Positions 11,890-20,644 of a stretch of DNA of 64,000 nucleotides are shown here, one piece after another (position 1 is the first letter of the stretch; every line of letters begins with the position of its first letter). This stretch comes from Thunnus maccoyii (lineage: Eukaryota; Chordata; Actinopteri; Scombriformes; Scombridae), in contig NC_056542.1 in NCBI RefSeq assembly GCF_910596095.1, forward strand, positions 28,650,957 to 28,714,956. The letters are read 5' to 3'. The translations under genes were made by a program, and so were the position numbers. The notes beneath the pieces were generated by a model, which was not told the DNA's origin, ran no database searches, and saw only the letters and a program-made list of their open reading frames with translations.

Positions 11890-14800
11890 CTGAAAGGTTC
11901 AGCAGAAACAGCACTGATCTGTATCAGGCATAACACTTCCCCTTTTATTACAGTTCACACAGCCACTACTAGGCCTTCTGACAACACTGCAACCTGTTTC
12001 TGACACCTGTCATCCATTCTGTTAACCCGGAACACCAACTCTGATGACTTCAGCTTTCTCTGATGCAACACTATCATTGTCTTGCAACCTGAGACATGAA
12101 TTAGTCACTGTTTGAAGCTGTGTGGTGCATGAAGTAAAATATAATTATGTGTTATTACTGCAGTATTATTGATTAGTCATCATGTCTGTTGTTTCTCCAT
12201 AAATGGCTGTCATTTCCAAGGCCAAAGTCCAAGGTCTGTGTTTACCAAGCCTACAGTTATTGACCATCTCCTCTCTCATTCTGACAGGAAGAATTGATTG
12301 TTGATCATTTGAAACATGGTAAATAACTTGTGTAGCTACAGTCAATTGAAACTATTTTGTTTGAAGATAATGTTAACATCAAGCAAATTTACAGATCTAA
12401 ACACAAAGTACAGCACATGTACAGCTGATTATATTTAGTGTTTAGTCATAAATCAAAATATGTTTTTATAATTCATCCTAAGGGGGATATGAATGTGTGT
12501 ATGGCAATCCATCCAATAACTGTTGAGAAATGTCACTGAAAGCCACAAATATCAACTTCATGGTGGCGTTACAGAAGAATCATTAGGATTCAACCTCTGG
12601 TAACCATGAATGTCTGAAACAGATTTTGTGCCAATCCATCTATTTGATGGACTGTAGAGATATTTCACAGGATAAGAGAAAACTTCAGAAACTGCTGAGG
12701 TAAAGGCAGGGGATCACCAAAGTCTCTACAGTTCATCCTCTGGAGACCATGAATGTCTGTACCACATTTCATGGCAAACCATCCCATAGTTGTTGCGATA
12801 TAACAGTTTGGATCAGAGTATTTGACTGACCAACAGGCTGACATCCATAGAGTCATGCAGCTAGCATGGCTAAAACAAAAAAGGTATATTACACAAAAGC
12901 TGTTTAATTACAGCATCAAAGCACAAATGCTATCTGTTGGTTATCGGACATTATGTACCAGTTACATATTTTAGGACAGCAGGGCAAATGTAGGTGGATA
13001 ATATGGGCATAATCTGGTGTTAAAAGGAACTGAAGACACCAAACCCAAAAAAAATCATCCCTTTGGTTCTGCCCAATCCCAAAATGCATGAGGAATAATA
13101 ACCATAATCTGGGATTTGCCTTTAATCCTGTAGATAACAGTGGTTGGACACAGAACAGGGTCACACAGGAAACGGTGGCGTTAAAAACACACTCTGCAGC
13201 CTGAGTGGCTGTTGAAATCACACATTATCCCACACACAATGTACTCTAATTCAGCAGGCTGTTAAAGTTGGCAGGAAACTTTGGAGCAGCTCAATCAATA
13301 CAGCCACCACCAACACCACCACTGTCCTAAATTTTTCAGTGAGTGCTCTTTTATTATGTGCTATCGATCAGCGGCGGCATACATACAGATCATTGATAGT
13401 GGAGCTGATTGTAGCAACGCTCAGTGGTGTTTCTGCACAGTCATGATGTATCCTCCTGCACTGCTTTTAGACAGGCTGCAGTCATCATCCCACGATGCTG
13501 CCAGCCTGTGCCGTCCTGCCCGAGCATAACCAGCCCCATGGACTTGCATGAGAAAATAACAGGTTTCTACTAAGCTAGCTTTTCCTGCGTGGCAACTCCA
13601 ATATGTATTTAATAATGCAGTCAAGCCTATCATCCTGGAACAACTTTCGAATTCAGAGGAACTCGTGATTACTTACGTAACTGTCTGTCAATATATTAGG
13701 CCATAAAAGTGTTTTCATCTTAGAACAAAAAAAACCCCAATGTGTTATCCACCTTTGATACAACAGATATGAGGCAGTTTGATTGACTATTAACCACAGC
13801 GCTTATCAATACTTTATGGTTCCCTGATTCTAATGAAGCATCGTGATCCGATTTGTTTGCATGGATGAGTTTGGAGGATTTGACTTTCAGAAGCATCTCC
13901 TCCCTGATTATATGCAATTGTGGGACAAAATTTCAATAAATTCCATGTCAATTCAAAATGCTTGCAACCGTAAGCTTCAATCCAAAGATATTAGTATCAG
14001 TACTGACCTCCAAAAGTCCAGACTGACTGCAGTCCCTGCCACTGAAAAGCAATTAAGCTGAGAGTCCACATACAAACTTGAATTTCCAGTGTTAGAGCTA
14101 TTCATTAATCAAAACGCCCTTGTTTGCTAAGTTCTTTAAGGTGTGGAGCTGGCCATTCAGTCATTAGTAGTCCTCACGGATCAAGGTCTTGGTGGTATTC
14201 CAGCCACTGGGGATCAAAGCATCATTGTTGACCAGGGAGGCAGAAACGGAAAACCAGATCTGCCCGGTGAAAAGCTGCTGCTGCTTTACACAGACGGCCA
14301 CTGTGTTGGAGGGAGGCAGCTGGGACTGTGTGCTCGTGGAGTGTGTAGCAGAATTTATATGGCATCATTTATACAGCTGCAATCACTGCCTGTCTGTCTT
14401 TCTGGCCAAATAAGTAACCTGTGTGTTTTTGGGGCAAGAGAGCCTGAAACAAGAGCACATAAAGCTGAAACATACAAATCTGATAAAAACTGATAAGGTT
14501 GGAAAACCTGCATCTACTGTAGCCTGCATCAGGATATCCAGACTCAGTGTGGTGGATATTAAAATTGATTTTAAGGTATTATCCCTATTCCTTAAAAAAA
14601 GACTGCCAGTTTGCATTCTTTCACAGTAATCATGGAGTTAATGGAAGGTTATTTTCCATAATAGAATAAGAGGGTAATACATCTGTTACAGTGCATTCAA
14701 CCAGACCACACATGAAATTTGACACATCTGCATCACCCTCCAAGGTTGCATACTCACATAGGTCAAAATTCAAATACTGACGCATTTACAGTACCGACTC

Positions 14801-14895
14801 ACACTATTTCATACACGGCTTTGGCAGAGCAGCGTCTCCGTGAAGTGATGCAGACAAAAGCCGGATGAGCAGAGGACACACAGAGCGAAACCTAC
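11890..14895. other. Non-coding stretch, probably first intron of rnf144b
   Basis: Holds a degraded interspersed repeat (about 12480-12855, see separate entry). Several open frames of 60-116 codons exist on both strands, but none has a family signature or a splice partner. Nothing else is supported. Confidence 0.45.
12480..12855. repeat. Interspersed repeat (CCATCCAATAGTTGTTGAGATATT family), copy 2
   Basis: Contains GGGGGATATGAATGTGTGTA, CAATCCATCCAATAACTGTTGAG, TCATGGTGGCGTTACAG, and a second similar block with CATCCTCTGGAGACCATGAATG. It matches the copy at 43760-44045 word for word over long stretches with mismatches. Confidence 0.8.
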
Positions 14896-15060
14896 CTTGC
14901 CTGTGGACCACTGGGTGTAGGAGCTGCCTGAGTCCAGATCCACAGCCGCAGTGCTCTCACTGTGGCACAGACACATGTGTTGTTACAGTCTGCTGTTCTA
15001 ACAAGCGCTGCTGCCAACGCCTAATGCCGCTGCCGCCCCGCTGCCGCCTCTCTCACACAC
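14896..15060 (-). other. rnf144b: Possible non-coding first exon of rnf144b
   Basis: On the minus strand a good donor (GGCAAG then GTAGGT) ends at 14896, preceded by a GC-richer, CpG-containing segment that stands out from the AT-rich surroundings. It would splice to the acceptor ending at 11890. The upstream limit is a guess; there is no conservation or transcript evidence. Confidence 0.3.
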
Positions 15061-15094
15061 GCATAACATGTTTAAACGTCCTGCTGCTCGCTCC

Positions 15095-15096
<2 letters not shown>

Positions 15097-15155
<59 letters not shown>

Positions 15156-15184
15156 TGTGCGTGTGTGTGTGTGTGTGTGTGTGT
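15097..15184. repeat. (TG)n microsatellite
   Basis: About 88 bases of TG with one TCTGTGCG interruption. It sits between the probable rnf144b first exon and the RHIM-like gene, in the divergent intergenic segment. Confidence 0.97.
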
Positions 15185-15346
15185 TGTTTCCATCCAGGAA
15201 GCTGTGACTCGTCTCTGCTGATGTCCACTGTTGACTGCTCCTGCTGGTTATTTTACGATGTTCGTGCTGCTTTCAGGTGCAGTCGGAAAAACGGATGCCA
15301 GGCCATGAGCTGCACAGGAACGAGAATTAGGCTATAAACACCCAAT

Positions 15347-15790
15347 GATGGAATGTATTTAAGTACATTTACTCAAATACTAGTACAAATTTGAGGCACT
15401 TGGTACAAATTTTAGGCACTTGTACTTAACTCAAGTATAAAATGTTATTTTCCAATTCTACCCCTCTACATTTCAGATTGAGATATTGTGCTTTTTACCT
15501 TACTACATTTATCTGACAAATAGTTATTTTCCAGATTATAGATTTCAAATTTTAAAAAACAGAAGATAAATGTATAAAATACAATGTATTGTTGAAGATT
15601 AAACCAATTTCCCCCGGATTTTTTGGCTTGTTACTCCTTAAAAGCAGTGTCTGCTTAGAGCCCCTCATCACATTTCAGATGTCTGTGAGTTGTTAGCAGT
15701 TCCACTTAAGACACATTTCTCAGATGGTTTCATTTAAATAACTGTTCAAAGCCCAAACTCTCCAATATCTCACAAAAAACAAAAATTCGA
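15347..15790 (+). mobile_element. AAGTACATTTACT-type MITE, copy 1 (partial)
   Basis: Begins with TTTAAGTACATTTACTCAAA and continues with CTACATTTCAGATTGAGATATTGTG, ACTACATTTATCTGACA and CATTTCAGATGTCTGTGAG. The reverse complement of 16870-17276 carries the same words in the same order. It is one arm of an inverted pair around the first exon of the RHIM-like gene. Confidence 0.75.
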
Positions 15791-16461
15791 GCATATCCCT
15801 CATCAAAAAGGTGTAGCAAAACTTTTTTCTCCTTTCCTACCCTATTAATCAAATTCAAATTCAAATAAACTGGCATGAAGATGAATTACATCATCTCACA
15901 TGACGACCCCTTATATTTATCTTGTGACCTTTTCACTGGGCCGGACTTCAAAAGAAGTCTTCAAAAGACTAAATTTTTATGTTCAACTAGGCTTTGAGGA
16001 CAGCAAAATTGTACACGTGTAGTGTAATTTTCCCGTGTTGATACCTGCCTTCATGCCTGTTGCATCATTTCCTCCTCTTCATTCTGATGCCTCCTATGAG
16101 TGAACATCAGTTCAACTCATGTGCAACCAACTTAATGTGCTGTATTTTTAACGCGCCTAGACGTGGAAATAGGAGTTTACGAAGGCGGAATTGGTGGAAA
16201 AACAGATAGTCCAAAAATCTGTTTGAAATCAATAAATAAACTAACTTCATATTTAACAGGAAAATATCCTACTGTTGTGCCAGTCATTGACAAAAATATT
16301 CAGAGTCAGAGAGGGAAAAAATATATCAGTTTCTTGAACTACCTGTTGTTTATTTAATGTTTCATGTGTAGGTCCAAACATGTGAAATATCATGCAATAA
16401 TCTGTAATTACTTTAAAGAGAAAGCTTACTAGAAGCTTCGGACGGAAAGCCCAAGTTACAT

Positions 16462-16472
16462 TGCGCATGCGC
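16462..16472. promoter_or_regulatory. NRF1-like palindrome in the promoter of the RHIM-like gene
   Basis: TGCGCATGCGC fits the core of the NRF1 (nuclear respiratory factor 1) recognition sequence. It lies 88 bases upstream of the first ATG, in a short GC-rich patch within AT-rich DNA, which marks a likely core promoter. A looser kappa-B-like word (GGGGTTTTCT) lies about 20 bases downstream and is too weak to call. Confidence 0.45.
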
Positions 16473-16559
16473 CGAGTCGACCGGGGGGTTTTCTGAAAAT
16501 TTCTGTATATCAGCCGGCTTTTTGTCTTCAACTTTAGTATAACGACCACTGCCACACGA

Positions 16560-18244
16560 ATGATGAACACCTCTGACCCTCTAGCTCCGAGTCCTTTTAT
16601 AAACAGCAATTTGACAAAAATGAAAGAAAGAACATCGTTTAATCAGGTGAGAATTGTTTTATTTTATTTTATTTTTCCATAATTAGCCTGCATCTATGAG
16701 TGAAATATGTCTGTGCATGTCTCTCTTCGATATGTCAATAAAGTTAATTGCCAGTAAAAGAACTGCATGAATTAAAAGTACATAAGTGTTATCAACTTGG
16801 TGTAGTTATAGTATAAAACCAAAAGTAGTGGTTTGGTCCCTCTGTGATATATTATTATATTTGACATCATTAGATTATTAATAGTGAAGCATCAGTGATC
16901 ATGTGAGAAGTTTAGAGGGAAAAATCACTATTTGGTGGAGCTGTTAACAACTCATAGACATCTGAAATGTGACCCCGACTACACACTTCTTTTTGTAAGA
17001 CGTCAAAAGCCAAAAAGGTTGGAAACCACTGGTTTCATCTTTAACAATGTGTTGTATTTTAAAAGCTTGTTATATTATCCATTGTGTCAAATCTTCATCC
17101 GAAAAGTAACTAAAGCTGTCAAATAAATGTAGAGGAGTAGAAAGTACAATATTTCCCTCTGAAATGTAGTGAAGTAGAAATATAAAGTAGCATCAAATGG
17201 AAATACTCAAGTACCTCAAAATTGTGCTTATGTACAGTATTTGAGTAAATGTACTTAGTTACTTTCCACCACTGTATACAGGACACATAGACTGTGGTTC
17301 AGTTCTCTAAGGTCCGTGGATAAAAATAAATACTCTAAATCTAATTTGGTTTTGTGATAAAATCTTTGACACAAACAATCCCTCATTTCTCTATATTGTT
17401 GGGTGTTGTTCACTAAAACTGTTTCCTGTCTAAAACTAGCTATAGGCAAGAGAAACTGCATGTGACCTAGAAAAACAGCCCTGAGTGGAAGGTGGGCCGG
17501 GGGTGTTAGCTACATTTGTGGTGTTGTGGTTTGTGAATGCCTCCTCTATTTTGAATGTCACCATTGCTGGGAATCACTATTGTACAGAAAAACTCAAGCC
17601 CAATAACACCACCCAGATAATGGCTCCCTGACACACACATACTGAAGCTAAAGCTGATCTTCTTTTGCTTCTTTCCTCCAGGTGATGAGCTGCAGAGCCT
17701 CCAGCATGTACAAAGTCATGCAGATGGTGCAGAAGATGGCGCAGAAAAGCTGCAGGAGAGCCTGCCAACTTTTCTGCTGCCCATTGGACAATCTGTTGTG
17801 TGAAAACATCACATGGTGCCCAGGTAAAATCAATGACCCAGATTGTCTCCACACAGAAATACACAATTAAAACAATAATTTAAGAAAAACCATGAACATC
17901 TGCATGTATATTTGCTGTGTTTTACAACAGTTATGCTGAATATCTTCCTTGTTATTTCATGTTTCTGTTATTTAATTGTTCAGTGTTCAGATTCAGACTG
18001 TAGCTTTGTTTCTCAAAGACATGACTGACACTTTATTTGCACATATATTTTCATATTGCCAGATAACCCACCACACATGCCAAAAGTCTGCCATTAGTGT
18101 AAATGTAATAATACCTCTCTTGCTGTCTTTAAAACAGAAAATCACCACCCTGCACAGGATAAAACTATACCAGGTAATTTGGACACAGAAGTCACAAGAT
18201 AACTTCCACTTTTTCTATTTTTTTTTATCATTTATGTCCTCATA

Positions 18245-18279
<35 letters not shown>

Positions 18280-18281
18280 AT

Positions 18282-18312
<31 letters not shown>

Positions 18313-18332
18313 TAGATAGATAGATAGATATA

Positions 18333-18421
<89 letters not shown>

Positions 18422-18434
18422 ATTGGGCTCTATC

Positions 18435-18483
<49 letters not shown>

Positions 18484-19263
18484 TAGGTAAAACCCATTGA
18501 GGCTGGAAATCTCTTTTGCGGGGAGGGGTAACCTCACACTTACATACTCAACCTCACGGAGACTAAGTTTACTACGTATGTTCAGGAACTATAAAAAAAC
18601 GTATTCTGACACATCGTGCTGTTACATCACTCTGGAACAATAACTTCCCTTTCTCATATTCTCTTCCCTTTTTCCCCTTTCTCTCTCATGAACAGTGAGT
18701 CTCCGGAACCCGCCGCCGTCTACAATTTTGATTGTTAACATCAGCAACTCCACCTTGATTGACTGCGTCATCGGGAACGACACCTACCCATCTGCAGTGG
18801 CAGAAAATCAGCCTCTAATGCAGGAATCTGAGCTCCAAATGCATGGTGGGTAACAGTCAAACCTATTTTACAGCATTTTTCTAGGGATGTGAAGCACTTT
18901 AGCTGCCACTTAAAGTACTATGCTATGCAGTATTATGTTTTGTAGTATTACTATTACTGCAGTGCAGCCGTCACACATGTGTCTAAACATGTCACAGCAC
19001 TCAAACTATTTTTACTGCTCAGGACTAGTAAAAAACATCCACTTTGTTCATTTGTTACAGATCACATGAGGTGCAGCTGCAGCTGTGGACAGCAGGGAGC
19101 AGCACAGACCTCTGCTGTTCCTCCTCCTCCTCCTCCTCCATCAGCAGAGCCTCAGAGCATCAACATCCACAGCTCTAATCTCAGCTGCGTCATCATCGGA
19201 GACAATAACTATATGCAGGTGGACAAGACCCGCTTGATGGAATCTGAGGAAACACACATGTGA
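16560..19263 (+). CDS. Unnamed small protein with two RHIM-like motifs
   Basis: Five exons: 16560-16646, 17682-17823, 18138-18173, 18696-18845, 19061-19263. They join at GT-AG sites with consistent phase (0,1,1,1) to 618 nt, 205 residues. Exon 2 (residues 30-77) is Met/Lys/Cys-rich with a CQLFCCPLDNLLC run. Exon 4 encodes VNISNSTLIDCVIGNDTY (102-119); exon 5 has a Cys cluster (CSCSC), seven prolines (159-165), then INIHSSNLSCVIIGDNNYM (172-190) and stops 15 residues later. The second motif fits the RHIM pattern: a hydrophobic tetrad ending in Gly, then xxNxM. From memory, the human RIPK3 core is VQVGDNNYL. RHIMs form heteromeric amyloids in necroptosis and TRIF/ZBP1 signalling. There is no kinase, TIR or Z-alpha domain and no signal peptide. 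The name and function are unknown to me; an adaptor or inhibitor role is inference. Either of the tandem ATGs at 16560 and 16563 could start. Confidence 0.72.
16870..17276 (-). mobile_element. AAGTACATTTACT-type MITE, copy 2, inverted relative to copy 1
   Basis: Ends at the right with GAGTAAATGTACTTAGTTAC and TTTCCACCACTG, the usual terminus of this teleost repeat. It lies within intron 1 of the RHIM-like gene. With copy 1 it forms inverted arms about 1.1 kb apart around the gene's promoter and first exon. Confidence 0.8.
18241..18482. repeat. Compound microsatellite (TCTA)n-(TAGA)n-(AT)n-(TG)n-(TAGA)n
   Basis: A TCTA run at 18247-18279 is followed directly by TAGA runs, giving a perfect-stem inverted repeat. 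An AT run (about 18332-18366), a TG run (18367-18418) and another TAGA run (18436-18482) follow. It lies between exons 3 and 4 of the RHIM-like gene. Confidence 0.95.
18696..18845 (+). CDS. RHIM-like exon 1 of the unnamed gene (exon 4)
   Basis: Phase 1 to phase 1, 150 nt, so it can be skipped or duplicated without a frameshift. The motif NISNSTLIDCVIG has the core tetrad CVIG, and the residues after Gly (NDTYP) lack the Asn and Met/Leu of a strong RHIM. A downstream tail PLMQESE parallels LMESE in exon 5. Confidence 0.7.
19061..19263 (+). CDS. RHIM-like exon 2 of the unnamed gene (exon 5, terminal)
   Basis: Acceptor TTTGTTACAG. Encodes a Cys-rich lead (MRCSCSCG), a (CCT)n-coded run of seven prolines, and NIHSSNLSCVIIGDNNYMQV, which is the best RHIM match in the window. 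It ends LMESEETHM followed by TGA at 19261. Confidence 0.75.
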
Positions 19264-19723
19264 GGCTGTAGCCGCACACAAAGCTGACACTACACATTCT
19301 AGCAACACTTTGTCATTCGGTAGGATAACCAAAGTAACTGAAACTCAGTATTAGGAGACATTGTGAATTGGTCACCCTTTGGATTGGTCTCAGTGTCAGT
19401 TCTGCTTTGACTCAGCCTTTAGATGGGTTTCAGCCACTACCCAACTGTGTGTGTTTGCACGTACTGATTTAAAAACATAACTACAGCTAATTGCGGCCGA
19501 CTAAGTGTCGCAAGATTTTCAGTACGCAGAAACAAACGTCAGCTCTCCAAACCATACCCTAAAAAGATCCTCTTCAGTCAAAGGCTTTCCTGTTTTGCAA
19601 TGCCGGGCCTTCTGCTTCTCTGTCAGATATGAGGACATTAAGGTGGAAGCAACTGGAATTTTTACTATATCAATTTCCTACATGGATGAGTCATCCCTCT
19701 ATGATCATATTTCTTTCTTTCTT

Positions 19724-19782
19724 TCATTATTTATTTATTTATTTATTCATATATTTATTTATTTATTTATTTATTTATTTTA
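19724..19782 (+). repeat. (ATTT)n tract, AU-rich-element-like
   Basis: About a dozen overlapping ATTTA pentamers. It lies downstream of the RHIM-like stop codon and upstream of the first AATAAA, so it would be in that mRNA's 3' UTR. It may be only a tetranucleotide microsatellite. Confidence 0.85.
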
Positions 19783-19841
19783 TATCTCCTAGCATAAGCA
19801 GCATAAGCATTGGCTATTCTTCCTGGGGTCCACCAATTAAC

Positions 19842-19852
19842 AATAAAATAAA
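19842..19852 (+). terminator. Candidate polyadenylation signals of the RHIM-like gene
   Basis: Two overlapping AATAAA hexamers (19842-19847 and 19847-19852), about 580 bases past the stop. These are the first canonical signals I see on the plus strand after the gene. Confidence 0.45.
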
Positions 19853-20644
19853 CAAACAAACAATAAAAAAGTACATACAGAAGAGAAACAAAAGTGTCAT
19901 CCTTTCAACAGGATATGAAACCAAACACAAATAATTAATCAATCACAATTCCTCAAGAATTCATAGCAAACTTGATTTTTTTCCCCTTCATATTAATAGT
20001 CATCCTTGTCTGATGACATCCTTAAATTGTATATTTAGCCCTCCCACACTTTTACACGTTTAATTCCAAGAAGAAGGGTATTTAAAAACATGATCTGTCA
20101 GTAATCAATGGTCCAGTGTTCTGATATACTGGATGGATTTTTGTATTGTGTAAATGCATCAACAAACAGTATTAAAATACTGTGGCTGTGGCTGAAATCG
20201 TTATCATGTGAAGGTGTTGACTTGTATAAAAACGTATGGCCTATGGTCATTTACAGTAGACTACGTAGTAGTGTTCATTGTTGGAAGTCATTTTGATTTC
20301 TTGCGTTTGTATATTTTAATTTGTTTACTGTGATGAAATGACTTTTTGACCTTTTTGTTCAGGTTATACTGTACATAAAATATGAAAAAATCTTTTGAGT
20401 CAAGGTGCTACTTTTGCTGATATGTTTATATATGATATGATGCTGATATGCTCCATGTTACCTTCACATAGTGTACCACTTTTCTTGTTCTTCTTAAACA
20501 TTGTACGGGATTGCTTTAGTTTTGGTGTAAACTGTATGTTTGAAATGACAAAAAACATGCTTTTACATTTTTAGTTATTTTTTAAATTATTGTTGTTAAA
20601 TTAAATACATTTTTTGAATGTCACAAAGCAGTGTTGGAGAGAAG

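Larger units (their letters stand above)
19264..20644. other. Convergent intergenic segment (3' ends of the RHIM-like gene and iqcg)
   Basis: No coding segment is recognised. It should hold the 3' UTR of the RHIM-like gene (plus strand), with overlapping AATAAA hexamers at 19842-19852, and the 3' UTR of iqcg (minus strand). No canonical minus-strand hexamer was pinned down near the iqcg stop. An ATTTA-rich tract lies at 19724-19782. Confidence 0.55.

Noticed and set aside
14865-15337. Cys-Val and His-Thr frames around 15100
   Set aside because: Translation of a TG microsatellite.
16490-16520. Possible kappa-B or interferon-type sites near the RHIM-like promoter
   Set aside because: Each candidate deviates from consensus at key positions; too weak without a matrix scan.
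17684-17803. Alternative frame of exon 2 of the RHIM-like gene (DELQSLQHV...IGQSVV)
   Set aside because: It reads plausibly but stops before the donor at 17823 and does not match the phase of exons 1 and 3-5.
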